DNA from: Bremerella sp. TYQ1
GTDB taxonomy: Bacteria > Planctomycetota > Planctomycetia > Pirellulales > Pirellulaceae
Assembly (NCBI RefSeq): GCF_020150455.1
Contig: NZ_CP083740.1
Span: forward strand, 2,418,001-2,482,000
Length of the DNA: 64,000 nt
Direction of reading: 5' to 3'
Shown: piece by piece, positions 36,697-48,373 of the stretch
Layout of the letters: each line of letters opens with the position of its first letter
Position numbering within the stretch: the first letter of the stretch is position 1
Notes under the pieces: generated by a model
What the model was told of the DNA's origin: nothing
Databases searched by the model: none
Seen by the model: only the letters and a program-made list of their open reading frames with translations
Program-made: the position numbers and the translations under genes

Positions 36697-37497
36697 CTAT
36701 TCGTCTGACTGCGGGTAGATAACCAGATCAACGCGGCGATTCCGCTGCTGTCCGGCCGGGGTCGCGTTGGAGACGACAGGATGATTGGCACCATGGCCCA
36801 CAACGACGATTCGAGCGGCATTCATACCATATCGGCCAGTCATCTGATCAAACACCGTTTGAGCCATACTGGCCGAAAGTTGATGACTGGAAGTATACGG
36901 AGCTCGCGCTGGCTGATTGTCCGTATGCCCTTCCACACCGATCTTATTCTGAGGGAAATCTCGCTGTAGCGTACTGGTAACCTGGGAAAGAATCGCATCC
37001 GAGTTAGCAGTTAGCGAATTGGTCCCTGGCTGGAAAAGCGTGTCCGCGGGAATCTCGATCCTAAGAACATCTCCGTCCTGACGTGCGGTGACTCCAGGTA
37101 TCTGAATCTTGTTGATTTCGGCCGTAAGACTATTGTTCGGTCGAATAACCGCCCCTCCCCGGTATTGGGTCGAAGCCATCAATGTCTGGACTTTTTGCTC
37201 GCGTTCTTTAGCAATCTCTTGCGATTGAGCCAACTGGCTGGTTGTGTCGTTTAATTGGCGACGAACGAGATTCAGTTCGTCTTGCAAGATCTTCGACTGC
37301 TGTTGAGCCTGAGCCAGTTGCGAGTGCAAATCTTGGTTCGACGCATCCAATCCGGAGGCTCGACGTTCGAACTCGGCGATTTGAGCCTGGGTTTGCTGTT
37401 GTGCAAGCACCTGCTGCTGACGCCAGGCTGCATTTTGATTGCAGCCCAAGCCAGCGAGTGCTAGCGAGACGATGGTCAAACAGCAAAAACGGAACAT
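36697..37497 (-). CDS. OmpA-family peptidoglycan-binding protein, probable lipoprotein
   Basis: A 266-residue envelope protein. It has a short signal peptide with a cysteine at position 19 (SLALAGLGC, close to a lipobox but with Gly rather than Leu at -3), then a coiled coil of about 100 residues (Gln/Ala/Glu rich), and a C-terminal OmpA domain (VEGHTDNQPARAPYTSSHQL; AARIVVVGHGANHPV; NRRVDLVIY). The OmpA domain binds peptidoglycan or related wall. Start: ATG 37497; a longer frame starting near 37566 overlaps the next gene and lacks support. It sits downstream of an unknown protein on the same strand. Confidence 0.85.
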   Translation of the reverse strand: MFRFCCLTIVSLALAGLGCNQNAAWRQQQVLAQQQTQAQIAEFERRASGLDASNQDLHSQLAQAQQQSKILQDELNLVRRQLNDTTSQLAQSQEIAKEREQKVQTLMASTQYRGGAVIRPNNSLTAEINKIQIPGVTARQDGDVLRIEIPADTLFQPGTNSLTANSDAILSQVTSTLQRDFPQNKIGVEGHTDNQPARAPYTSSHQLSASMAQTVFDQMTGRYGMNAARIVVVGHGANHPVVSNATPAGQQRNRRVDLVIYPQSDE

Positions 37498-37559
37498 GGC
37501 AGGCCGTGTCGACAAAGGGCCGGATAAACTTGAGGCAAAACTGGGAATTGCGGCGGATA

Positions 37560-38153
37560 TTAACAACCCACCCGATCATCGACAAGATCGATTTCAACGT
37601 TCGCGTGCAAAGGGTGACTCGAAAGCCCCTCCTGCGTCAGCCTATCTAATAACTCAGCATACGGATCGATCACTTCCGGCAACCATGCATGTTGCGGGTA
37701 CTCGCCATAGAATCGCTTGATGAAATGTCGCCCTGACAGATGTTCACAGTGAACTTCCCACCCAACACGCTCCATTGCTCGCTGAGAGATTTTTTCGTTC
37801 GATAGCTCGCAAACATTGGCATTGGCCCGACGAATTTGGGCGATCCAGTCCAACACTTCCAAGCTACGCCGAAGTGTTTTCCAACTCGTCTGTCGTGTCG
37901 ATTCGACGTACGCCAAACTTAAAAAGCCGGGAGCACTGAATGGGAAATTATAAAACAGCCGGCACCGATCCCCGGCTGCCGCGTGTTTCCATCTTCCCAA
38001 CGTTTCGATCTCAATACGTGAAATTAGCTTCGGCCAGGGTCGAAACGACAAACGCCGAAATTCGCCGGACTCTATTTCGATAACGCCATACCGCCGCCGG
38101 CGGACGAGTTCCTGGGCATCGTTTAGATTGTCGATCGATTCAAACCAAAGCAT
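37560..38153 (-). CDS. Conserved-looking hypothetical protein
   Basis: A 197-residue soluble protein with no assigned family. It contains ANVCELSNEKISQRAMERVG followed by WEVHCEHLSGRHFIKRFYG, a pattern resembling the acyl-CoA-binding end of GNAT-type acetyltransferases, but the N-terminal motifs are not clear, so this is only a hint. An AAGGAA ribosome site lies 7 bases before ATG 38153. It is 63 bases downstream of the prepilin peptidase and 62 bases before the OmpA lipoprotein start, on the same strand. Confidence 0.6.
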   Translation of the reverse strand: MLWFESIDNLNDAQELVRRRRYGVIEIESGEFRRLSFRPWPKLISRIEIETLGRWKHAAAGDRCRLFYNFPFSAPGFLSLAYVESTRQTSWKTLRRSLEVLDWIAQIRRANANVCELSNEKISQRAMERVGWEVHCEHLSGRHFIKRFYGEYPQHAWLPEVIDPYAELLDRLTQEGLSSHPLHANVEIDLVDDRVGC

Positions 38154-38216
38154 GCGTGAGTTCCTTGTCGAAAGGATAGCTCACCATTAATGGTCTGCAT
38201 TTAACGATTATTCGGT

Positions 38217-39515
38217 TTACGCTTCATCCGGATAAATGAACGTGAACTTGATCCAGACCCAAGCCATTAACATTCCACCAAGCACCACCGGCAACGCGAG
38301 AAACAACGCTGGAAGCCAAGGTCCCAAGCTAAGAAGTGGCCCATATTGCTGCCAAAGACGTCCCCAGAAAATCATGGAGACCAGAGTACCGATACACAGA
38401 TACGGCCCGTAGGCCAGGTAAGCATCTCCGGTCAAAAGATAGTTCACGACAGCGAAAACGCAGGCGATGAACGGCGCGAGGAAGAAGATCACCATCACCG
38501 GCTGCCAACCGATGTAGGCGCCGATCATGCACATCAACGTCACATCACCGAACCCCATCGCCTCTTGCCCCATGGCCAAGCTCGCAAAGAAACGCACCAA
38601 CCAAATCAATAGCCCGGCAAACGCCATCCCCAGCAACGCCGAAAAGACAGACTGCCATACGGCCGCCCCTCCCCACAGCCATGCCGCGGTGACAAATGCC
38701 ACCAACAACACGAGCATGCCAAGATAAAACCAGTTCAGCGAATACCGAACGAAACTTGCGACCAAGTACCGAAAGAACTTTCCGACGCCACCTCGAAACC
38801 AGATCAGCTTCGGACAAAGGGCAAACCACCAACCGATGGCCAGCAAAATGCCGACAGCAAACGCAGCACTTCCATTCCACGCCTCCGGCCACGCTTGCAA
38901 CGCGGCCGCATGAAGCGGAATGGCTTCTATCTCACTACCAACGGATGCGAGCCCGAAAAACGGCGGTCCGTTGGGTATCGGCAAGCCAACAAAGGGAAGC
39001 ACCCAGCAAAGCCCCAGAGCAATCAGAAACCCCGGCACAGTGACATAGTCTGGTATGGTTCGCGAGTCGAAGTCAACAAAAGTCGCGATCACCATAAAGC
39101 TGACCAGGACGACATGTTGGAGATAGAGTGCGTGCAAAGCGGCAGCGGTCATCGGCACACTGATCGTGACGGGAGCCAATTCTCCCCCGATTACCCAGTG
39201 ATAATACCAAGCGAAAAAGAATCCACAGCCCAACTCAATCAACATCGGCTGTACCCAGTGGGCGGTACCATGAACGTTACTCTCACGAGCGAGCCCAAAC
39301 CAACCGAAGATCGGTACTTTATCGAAGAAGGTTCTTGGGGGCACATCAGGATGAGATTTGGACCAAGGATCGATATTCTTGGGAACCCATGTCCATCGAT
39401 AAATGGCCCGATTCAATTGGCCACCAACGACCGCCCCAATCAAAAAGAGAATAATGAGCCGTACCGAAAGAGACAGTCCAACCCAAGCCGCAATAGCGTT
39501 TGCCCACCAATCCAC
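38217..39515 (-). CDS. Prepilin peptidase-like A24 aspartic protease with long insertion
   Basis: A 432-residue polytopic membrane protein of the A24 family, which cleaves leader peptides of type IV pilin-like proteins. Catalytic Asp148 lies in FVDFDSRTIPD and Asp324 in MGFGDVTLM. They are about 176 residues apart, against roughly 65 in typical PilD/TcpJ; the extra length holds added membrane segments. The loop after the first helix (RTFFDKVPIFGWFGL) fits the position of the PilD CxxC zinc loop, but the cysteines are absent. It starts just after aroK (about 4 bases between them). It may process pseudopilins of secretion or pilus systems elsewhere. Confidence 0.78.
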   Translation of the reverse strand: MDWWANAIAAWVGLSLSVRLIILFLIGAVVGGQLNRAIYRWTWVPKNIDPWSKSHPDVPPRTFFDKVPIFGWFGLARESNVHGTAHWVQPMLIELGCGFFFAWYYHWVIGGELAPVTISVPMTAAALHALYLQHVVLVSFMVIATFVDFDSRTIPDYVTVPGFLIALGLCWVLPFVGLPIPNGPPFFGLASVGSEIEAIPLHAAALQAWPEAWNGSAAFAVGILLAIGWWFALCPKLIWFRGGVGKFFRYLVASFVRYSLNWFYLGMLVLLVAFVTAAWLWGGAAVWQSVFSALLGMAFAGLLIWLVRFFASLAMGQEAMGFGDVTLMCMIGAYIGWQPVMVIFFLAPFIACVFAVVNYLLTGDAYLAYGPYLCIGTLVSMIFWGRLWQQYGPLLSLGPWLPALFLALPVVLGGMLMAWVWIKFTFIYPDEA

Positions 39516-39519
39516 GTTG

Positions 39520-40053
39520 CTACTCTTTCTCGACTAAGGACGCAGGTAGTTGGGACAGAACCGATTGAGTTACTTGATCAGGCGTCAGACCAGCGGTATC
39601 GATCGTGATGTCGGCACATTGCTGGTAGAGCGGCAGGCGAGCGGTCAAGACCTCTTCGACTTCATCACAAGTCGACTTTCCAGTCAAACTTGGACGACGT
39701 GCTTCTGTCGAAGCATCAAGTGAAAGCCTACGCACAATTTCCGATGGAGAAGCCGTTAGCCAGACCGTGAAGCAATGATCAGCGATTCGCTTCCGATTGT
39801 CTTCCCGCAAAACGACTCCCCCTCCGAGCGATAAAATCTGCCGCGAGTCATGGGTCAGTTGCTCGAGAGCTCGTGACTCCAGATCTCGGAATCCCGATTC
39901 ACCGTTCTCGGAAAAGATCTCGGCGATCGTTTTGCCAGCCTGCTGCTCGACGTAGATATCTGCATCGACCATTGGCCAATTCAATTGCTCGGCGAGTAGC
40001 CGTGCGACATGCGACTTGCCGGTCCCGCGGTAACCAATCAGTGCTAGGTTCAT
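39520..40053 (-). CDS. aroK: Shikimate kinase
   Basis: A 177-residue P-loop kinase that phosphorylates shikimate at C3. Walker A is GYRGTGKSHVA; shikimate-binding Asp in DADIYVE; ESGFRDLES with its Arg; LSLGGGVVL. It lies 14 bases downstream of aroDE on the same strand, so three steps of the shikimate pathway are encoded together. Identity is secure. Confidence 0.94.
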   Translation of the reverse strand: MNLALIGYRGTGKSHVARLLAEQLNWPMVDADIYVEQQAGKTIAEIFSENGESGFRDLESRALEQLTHDSRQILSLGGGVVLREDNRKRIADHCFTVWLTASPSEIVRRLSLDASTEARRPSLTGKSTCDEVEEVLTARLPLYQQCADITIDTAGLTPDQVTQSVLSQLPASLVEKE

Positions 40054-40067
40054 TACGTTCGGTCCAC

Positions 40068-41558
40068 CTAGTTCGTACGGACCGCCCCGGTCAATCGTTT
40101 TAGTGTGCTACGCATCAAGTCGCGCGACGTTTCGATACCGGTAAAGTGCTTGAATTGCAGAGCCGCTTGCCGAACGAACATTTCGACACCCGTCACGACT
40201 TTCGCACCGACGGCGCGAGCCTCTTTGATCAGCAACGTCTGCTCAGGATTGTACACGGTATCGAAGACAAGCATGCTTGGTTTGATCCAACGCTTCTCGA
40301 AAGGAGACTCGTTGACATTCGGATGCATACCGACCGGCGTTCCGTTAATAAGAATGTCAGGCTGAACAGATCCTCGGTCTTCCCAATGAATCGAGCGGCA
40401 TTTGAAGTGAGCTGCCAGCTCCTGGGCATTCTCCAAGGTTCGACCGGTAATAACGACGTCGGCTTTGCGTTGAATTAAAGACCAGACCAAACCTCGAGCG
40501 ACGCCTCCAGTGCCGAGCATTAGCACCTTCATCCCCTCTAGCGATCCTCCCTGACGCTCAGCGGGGAGCATTGTATCGATGCTTTCCATCGCAGCGTCAC
40601 AATCGGTATTGAAACCAGAAGGGCCCTGCTGGTCGAAGATGATGGTATTCGTCGCACCAATGCCTTTGACGGCGTCATCAGGACGCTTCAAGAACTTAAC
40701 CGCTGCTTCTTTATGAGGAATCGTTACGCTCAAGCCTTTCACGCCTAAACGAGGACAGACCTCGTTCAAGAACATGGTTAAGTGCTCTCGAGGAACACGA
40801 AATGGAAGATAACGCCGCTCCATCCCCTGTTCGCTGAAAGCTGCGTTGTGCAAGTGAGGACTCAAGCTGTGACCGACAGGGTCTGCCACGACGCCAAACA
40901 ATTCGGTCTCGTCGGTAATGTCTTCATACCGATAGAGATCGATCATCTGGCGAAATCCAATCTGCCCCGGTGCCAACGTCCGCTCATTGGAACTGGTTGC
41001 GTAAGTGAAAGGACAACCGAATCGTCCACCGAGAATGCGTGACGGCATTCCCATATCTCCCATGCACAGTCCAATCGTGGGAATTTCACTGTTTCGCGCG
41101 AGCTCTAAAATTCGCACGTTGTCCTGCGGAGAATTCGCCATCGTGGCGATCTTGATAATGTCAGGGTCCATCTGCTGCATCCGTTTATGCAGCCCTTCAA
41201 GATCTATCGGCGTTTCCCGGAAGTTGTGGTAGCTGATGATCCGCTTGGTCTTGCCATATCGCGGAATAGATGCAGCGATATCTTCTTCGATATCAACATA
41301 GTCTGCCCCTTCCGCGATTGCTGTCCGCAGCACCAATTGGCGTTCCTGTTCGTCGCCAGCATAGCGTCCACCGTCACGTTCACGTCGATGCGTAATAACG
41401 ACTGGGCTCGGGCGATTATCGAGCAGCCGCTTCAGCTTGATCGTACCGTTGATGTAGTCAAGACGAAGCTCGCAAAGCTCAGCCCCTTGCTCCACGAGGT
41501 GCTTGTGCTCGGCGATAACATGTTTGTGGCGGCCGCGGCCGATACTGACGCAGATCAT
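40068..41558 (-). CDS. aroDE: Bifunctional 3-dehydroquinate dehydratase / shikimate dehydrogenase (AroDE)
   Basis: A 496-residue fusion. The N-terminal about 220 residues are type I dehydroquinate dehydratase (AroD), with the Schiff-base Lys in DIIKIATMANSP and the catalytic His in IISYHNF. The C-terminal part is shikimate dehydrogenase (AroE): SLSPHLHNAAF, the catalytic Lys in TIPHKEAAVKF, FNTDCDA, and the NADP motif GTGGVARG. The fusion is typical of plants and chlamydiae/planctomycetes and gives two successive steps. Start: ATG 41558 at MICVSIGRG; the open frame extends upstream but is not supported. It is 88 bases after mutL and next to aroK. Confidence 0.93.
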   Translation of the reverse strand: MICVSIGRGRHKHVIAEHKHLVEQGAELCELRLDYINGTIKLKRLLDNRPSPVVITHRRERDGGRYAGDEQERQLVLRTAIAEGADYVDIEEDIAASIPRYGKTKRIISYHNFRETPIDLEGLHKRMQQMDPDIIKIATMANSPQDNVRILELARNSEIPTIGLCMGDMGMPSRILGGRFGCPFTYATSSNERTLAPGQIGFRQMIDLYRYEDITDETELFGVVADPVGHSLSPHLHNAAFSEQGMERRYLPFRVPREHLTMFLNEVCPRLGVKGLSVTIPHKEAAVKFLKRPDDAVKGIGATNTIIFDQQGPSGFNTDCDAAMESIDTMLPAERQGGSLEGMKVLMLGTGGVARGLVWSLIQRKADVVITGRTLENAQELAAHFKCRSIHWEDRGSVQPDILINGTPVGMHPNVNESPFEKRWIKPSMLVFDTVYNPEQTLLIKEARAVGAKVVTGVEMFVRQAALQFKHFTGIETSRDLMRSTLKRLTGAVRTN

Positions 41559-41646
41559 GGGTGTAACTCGAAGTCCAACGATCTCAATAATCGAGGTGGT
41601 TGAATGCGCCCAAAGGAACTCCGCTGGGCAAAGCAAACCTTCTATC

Positions 41647-43569
41647 TTACGTGCGTTGGAACCGCCGGTCGAGTTCCTCTTTCGTGAACACCAACGCGGT
41701 AGGGCGACCATGGGGACAATGGTGCGAATCTTGACACAAATGCCGAAGCTCAAGCAAAGCGTCAATTTCTTCGCTTGAGAGCCGATCTCCCGCTTTGATG
41801 GCTGCTTTACACGACATCATGTGCAGCAACTCGTCCAGCAAATCCCGTTTTTCCAGGTTTTTGCCTTCGGTAAGTAGCTGATCGACCACTTCGCGGACAA
41901 TTTCCGCCGGCTTTCGGCGACCGAGAATTGCCGGATAACTTCGGATTAGGATGGTGTCCCCGCCGAAGGCTTCTACCTCGATCCCAATTTGCTGGAGTGT
42001 TTCCGTGGCCCCTTCCACCGCCGCAAACTCTTGGGCGGAAAGATTCAGCGTTTCCGGGACTAACATCCTCTGCACTTCCAGACGACGCGCTAAGGCCTTT
42101 TCGCGTAGCTCTTCATACAAAATGCGTTCGTGCAACGCGTGCTGATCGATGACGGCCATTCCCTCGTCAGTTTCCGCGATCAGGTAACGATTGTGTAACT
42201 GAATTGCCCGCTGCTGGAAACCTATGCCACCTCCTTGCGTCTCTTCGGCAATAGCATCTGATTGTTCTTCTGGCTCGGCATCTTCCTGGTCGCGAAGATG
42301 AGCCGGAGTAACACCGCTAGGAATGGGCGGAAGAGGCAAACTACCTGCACCAACGGCCGAACGATTAATGGGCGTCAGCTGAAGCGGCGTGTGATTATCC
42401 GAGCGAAAGTCCAAGTCGAAGTCAGCTTGCCGACGCGGTGCCGCGTTCGTGGACGAGCCTTCCGAATCGACGGCCCCCTTCGCCCAGGCCACCAACTCTT
42501 CTCTTAGGTTCTCCGCTTTTTGCGAATCCATATTGGTCGCCGCCGATTCGTCATTCGACGGACGATACGTTGCATCAAGATCGCTAGTGAGGAACTTGGT
42601 TCGCAGCGTTCCCAAAAGTTGGCTGTAGATTCGCCCACTATCTTGAAAGCGTACTTCCAGCTTGGTCGGATGCACGTTCACGTCGACCATCTCCGGCGGC
42701 ATTTCCATGCGGAGAAATGCAATCGGATAACGGCCGGTCAGTAGCAATCCACGGTAAGCTTCCCCCAGTGCATGCTGCAACGCACGGTCTTTGATGAACC
42801 GTCCATTCAAAAACAGGTACTGCATCCGGTTATTGCTGCGGCTGAAACGCGGATTGCCGACAAAGCCACGAAGCGTGACACGATCGTTTTCGCTTTCTAC
42901 TTCGATCAGCTGATCCGCGATTTCCTCCCCAAAAAAGACACGCACGCGGTCTCGCAAATCGGCACTTGGCGGCAAATCATGAACCTGACGCGAGCCATGC
43001 TTCAATGTGAAATGAACATGCGGATGAGCCAGGGCCATGCGAGTGAACGCTTCGCTGATATGCCCGAATTCCGTTTGGGTGGTTTTCAAGAACTTCTTGC
43101 GAACCGGCGTGTTGTAGAACAGGTTGCGAATCTCGATGATCGTACCTGGCGGACAGCCACACGGTTGAGCTTCCTGAACGCTACCACCATGCACGAGCAT
43201 TTCGCTACCGCAATCGGCGTCATGGGTTCGACTCCGCAGCAGAAAGTGACTCACTTCGGAAATCGAAGCCAAAGCTTCACCGCGAAAGCCCAGCGTTTGT
43301 ACGTGAAACAGATCGTCTGCGTTGCCAATCTTGCTAGTCGCATGCGAGGCAATCGTCAGTGCTATGTCCTCAGGTGCGACGCCACACCCGTTGTCCGCAA
43401 TGCGAATCAGTTCGGTCCCACCATGTTCGACGGTAACATCGATTCGCGTCGAACCGGCATCGAGCGAGTTCTCCATCAACTCTTTCACGGCACTCGCGGG
43501 GCGTTCGATCACTTCCCCTGCCGCGATTTTGTTGACGACACTTGCAGATAGCTGTTGAATCTTCGGCAT
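41647..43569 (-). CDS. mutL: DNA mismatch repair endonuclease MutL
   Basis: A 640-residue protein. The N-terminal GHKL ATPase holds ELMENSLDAGS, DNGCGVAP and LGFRGEALASI. The C-terminal dimerisation domain has the metal-binding endonuclease motif DQHALHERILYEE (about residues 472-484), SCKAAIKAGD and CPHGRP. MutL of this type nicks the strand itself, as in bacteria without MutH. Residues about 340-430 are a variable linker. It starts 35 bases after the NtrC-type regulator and is followed by aroDE, all on one strand. Confidence 0.96.
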   Translation of the reverse strand: MPKIQQLSASVVNKIAAGEVIERPASAVKELMENSLDAGSTRIDVTVEHGGTELIRIADNGCGVAPEDIALTIASHATSKIGNADDLFHVQTLGFRGEALASISEVSHFLLRSRTHDADCGSEMLVHGGSVQEAQPCGCPPGTIIEIRNLFYNTPVRKKFLKTTQTEFGHISEAFTRMALAHPHVHFTLKHGSRQVHDLPPSADLRDRVRVFFGEEIADQLIEVESENDRVTLRGFVGNPRFSRSNNRMQYLFLNGRFIKDRALQHALGEAYRGLLLTGRYPIAFLRMEMPPEMVDVNVHPTKLEVRFQDSGRIYSQLLGTLRTKFLTSDLDATYRPSNDESAATNMDSQKAENLREELVAWAKGAVDSEGSSTNAAPRRQADFDLDFRSDNHTPLQLTPINRSAVGAGSLPLPPIPSGVTPAHLRDQEDAEPEEQSDAIAEETQGGGIGFQQRAIQLHNRYLIAETDEGMAVIDQHALHERILYEELREKALARRLEVQRMLVPETLNLSAQEFAAVEGATETLQQIGIEVEAFGGDTILIRSYPAILGRRKPAEIVREVVDQLLTEGKNLEKRDLLDELLHMMSCKAAIKAGDRLSSEEIDALLELRHLCQDSHHCPHGRPTALVFTKEELDRRFQRT

Positions 43570-43604
43570 CCGCTGCCTACTCCCGTTGGTTCGGCTAGAC
43601 GAGA

Positions 43605-45053
43605 TCAGTCGCCGCGCAGTCCGTATTCTTTAATCTTCCGATACAGAGTTCGTTCGCCGATGCCTAGCATCTTGGCGGCCTCTTCACGATTGCCCCCAGT
43701 CGACTTCAACGTCTCACCAATCAGCCATTTTTCGACTTCACTGATCGGCTGCCCGACCATGCTTGCGACTTCTCCGTTACTTGAAACGGCCGGCTTGGGG
43801 TCGGTGGGTGGAACGAGTTCATCCCCTTCTTGAATCAATTCCGGCGGCAGATCGTCGAGCCCAATCGTACCGTCCAGATCCAGCACCACCATGCTTTCGG
43901 CAAAGTTACGCAGCTGGCGAACATTGCCAGGCCAGTCGTATTCAAGGCATCGCTGAAAAACGGTTCGATCGATTCCCCGGACCTTCTTGTCATGCTTCTT
44001 AGAAAACAGTTTCAAGAAGTGATCGAACAACGGCAGGATATCGTCGGGGCGATCCCGCAGCGGCGGCAATTGCACGGTCACAATTCGGAGACGGTGATAT
44101 AGGTCGGAACGAAACGTACCCGCAGCAATCGCCGATTCCAAGTCGGCATTGGTTGCCGAAAGCAGTCGAACGTTGATACGAATCGGCTTGTTTTCGCCAA
44201 CCCTCGTAATTTCGCCCGATTCAAGAACGCGTAAAAGCTTCACCTGGGTTGCCATCGGCATGTCACCGATTTCGTCCAGAAACAGCGTGCCACCGTTGGC
44301 ATATTCAAGTCGACCGATTCGTTCGCTTGCCGCGTCGGTGTAAGCTCCCTTGGCGTGACCAAACAGCTCGCTTTCCAAAAGGTGCTCGCTTAGCTCGGCA
44401 CAGTTGAGTGGGACAAATGGCTTCTTCTTTCGTGGACTGTTTTGATGTATGGCCTGAGCAACGACTTCTTTCCCTGTTCCTGTTTCACCCAGGATAAGCA
44501 CGCTCGCATCAGTGGGAGCGATACGCTGCAGCCGCTGGACGACTTGGCGCATTTTGCTGCTCGAGTAGATCAAGCCTTCAAAGCCGAACTTCTCGTCGAG
44601 CCTTCGCATCAGTTCCGAATTTTGGCGTTTGAGCTGAATCGTTTCCGCCGCTTTCAACGCCGCGGCTCTCAGCTTATCGGGAGTCAGAGGCTTTTCGAGA
44701 AAATTGATCGCCTCATTCTGCATCGCCTCGACCGCAATCGAAACCGTCGCGTGTCCTGTCACGACGATTACTTCACAGTTCGGCCGGTTCTCTTTGGCAA
44801 TCTGCAGAATGCCCATTCCGTCGACATCGTTCATCACCAAGTCGGTAATGATAATCTCGAACGGCTCGGCCAAAATCTTGTCAGCCCCTTCAGGGCCACT
44901 CGTTGCAACAGTACAGACAAAACCAACACGTTCCAGGCTCTCCGCCATCGTCATGGCATGAGCTTTATCGTTATCGACGACCAGCACTCGGAACTGATCC
45001 GGCTGGACATCAATGGCGTCGGTTTGCGATTCTTCTGGCGGAGTCGTTGTCAT
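43605..45053 (-). CDS. Sigma-54-type response regulator (NtrC family)
   Basis: A 482-residue regulator. The receiver domain has phospho-acceptor Asp71 (IIITDLVMNDVDG), followed by the switch Thr (VVTGHATVS) and Lys (EKPLT). The AAA+ domain has Walker A LGETGTGKE, and Walker B FLDEIGD. The sigma-54 contact loop reads GAYTDA in place of GAFTGA. A Fis-type HTH ends the protein (NREEAAKMLGIGERTLYRKI). Start: ATG 45053, with AGGA 7 bases upstream; the upstream GTG is too close to that site. The kinase gene ends 79 bases upstream, so the pair is a two-component system. The target genes are unknown. Confidence 0.9.
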   Translation of the reverse strand: MTTTPPEESQTDAIDVQPDQFRVLVVDNDKAHAMTMAESLERVGFVCTVATSGPEGADKILAEPFEIIITDLVMNDVDGMGILQIAKENRPNCEVIVVTGHATVSIAVEAMQNEAINFLEKPLTPDKLRAAALKAAETIQLKRQNSELMRRLDEKFGFEGLIYSSSKMRQVVQRLQRIAPTDASVLILGETGTGKEVVAQAIHQNSPRKKKPFVPLNCAELSEHLLESELFGHAKGAYTDAASERIGRLEYANGGTLFLDEIGDMPMATQVKLLRVLESGEITRVGENKPIRINVRLLSATNADLESAIAAGTFRSDLYHRLRIVTVQLPPLRDRPDDILPLFDHFLKLFSKKHDKKVRGIDRTVFQRCLEYDWPGNVRQLRNFAESMVVLDLDGTIGLDDLPPELIQEGDELVPPTDPKPAVSSNGEVASMVGQPISEVEKWLIGETLKSTGGNREEAAKMLGIGERTLYRKIKEYGLRGD

Positions 45054-45132
45054 GTTCACATCCTACCGAAGATCAAGCAAATCCTCTAGAACCATCCCTG
45101 CATCTTCCCCCAATCGCCGTGCTTGATTGGCG

Positions 45133-45924
45133 CTAATCTTCCGGGGCATCACTTTCCCGCGAAGGCGTACTGCCGATACGTTTCGGCAACGGGAATTCGA
45201 GCGTGAATTGAGTCCCCCGCCCTAGCTCGCTTTGGACATCAATAATGGCGTGGTGCGCTTCGATGATCTTCTTTGCCAGCGGCAATCCAAGTCCAGAGCC
45301 GCCATCTTTGGTCGAATAGAACGGATCGAACATACGAATCGCCGTCGTATCGCTCATCCCGCATCCGGTGTCGACCAGGCGAAGCAGAACGCCGGTTCGA
45401 AACTCCCGGGTCTGAACCATCAGCGATCCCCCATCGGGCATTGCCTGGATGGCATTGACCACCAAGTTCAGTAGAGCCGAGTAAAGCAACTCTGCGTCGA
45501 GATCGATACTCGGTAGCTCCGAGTCGAGATAGCGAATAATATCGACCCCTTGCTGATCGGCTTGAGGTTCGACGAAATTCAGAACACGTTCGATCTGCTC
45601 GTTCAGATTGCCTGGCAGTAAGTTTAAATCGCGAATCCGAGCAAACCGCAGAAAGTCGTTCAGCAATCCCTGCAGTCGTTCGCACTGCTCCTGAACCGTC
45701 TGAATCTTCTGTTTTGCGCGTCGCTGTTGGGGTGTTTGCGGATCGTCTAAATCCTCGGCAAGCAGCTCCATGTTCATCCGAATCACGGAAAGCGGCGTCT
45801 TGATCTCATGCGCCAAAGAGCCAGCCAACCGGGCGATCTCGTTGTACTGATCGACCAGGTACTGATCGCGCGACTTTTCGCGAGTCGGTTCGGAAGATTC
45901 GTGGGAAGAGGAATGATGATCCAT
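45133..45924 (-). CDS. Soluble sensor histidine kinase
   Basis: A 263-residue kinase without membrane segments. HisKA box LAGSLAHEIKTPLS, N-box LLNLVVNAIQAM, G1 DTGCGM and the F/G2 region FDPFYSTKDGGSGLGLPLAK are present. The N-terminus before the His box is only about 30 residues, so no sensory domain is encoded; it may receive its signal from another protein or through its short N-terminus. Start: ATG 45924. It precedes the NtrC-type regulator and follows pnp after a hairpin. The first two genes after the hairpin form the two-component pair. Confidence 0.88.
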   Translation of the reverse strand: MDHHSSSHESSEPTREKSRDQYLVDQYNEIARLAGSLAHEIKTPLSVIRMNMELLAEDLDDPQTPQQRRAKQKIQTVQEQCERLQGLLNDFLRFARIRDLNLLPGNLNEQIERVLNFVEPQADQQGVDIIRYLDSELPSIDLDAELLYSALLNLVVNAIQAMPDGGSLMVQTREFRTGVLLRLVDTGCGMSDTTAIRMFDPFYSTKDGGSGLGLPLAKKIIEAHHAIIDVQSELGRGTQFTLEFPLPKRIGSTPSRESDAPED

Positions 45925-45937
45925 AGTGGTTCTCACG

Positions 45938-45969
45938 AAAACGCCCGGAGTACTTATGCACTCCGGGCG
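45938..45969 (-). terminator. Terminator-like hairpin after pnp
   Basis: CGCCCGGAGT pairs with ACTCCGGGCG (10 pairs, 8-base loop), followed on the - strand by TTTTCGTG. It lies 41 bases after the pnp stop and just before the histidine kinase start, with little space for a new promoter. Probably a partial terminator. Confidence 0.6.
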
Positions 45970-46010
45970 ATTCAATATTCAACGGAACTGGGGACGAATG
46001 TCCGCGGTTC

Positions 46011-48251
<2,241 letters not shown>

Positions 48252-48373
48252 TTTTTCCGTCCTACACAGCGCACCAGAAACGATCCGAGAGGTCTTGCGC
48301 CAAGAGGGTATGGGCCTGGAGGAGAGAGGGGCCCGGCCATTTGGAACATCCAGTGCTTGGTTCAATATAAGTT

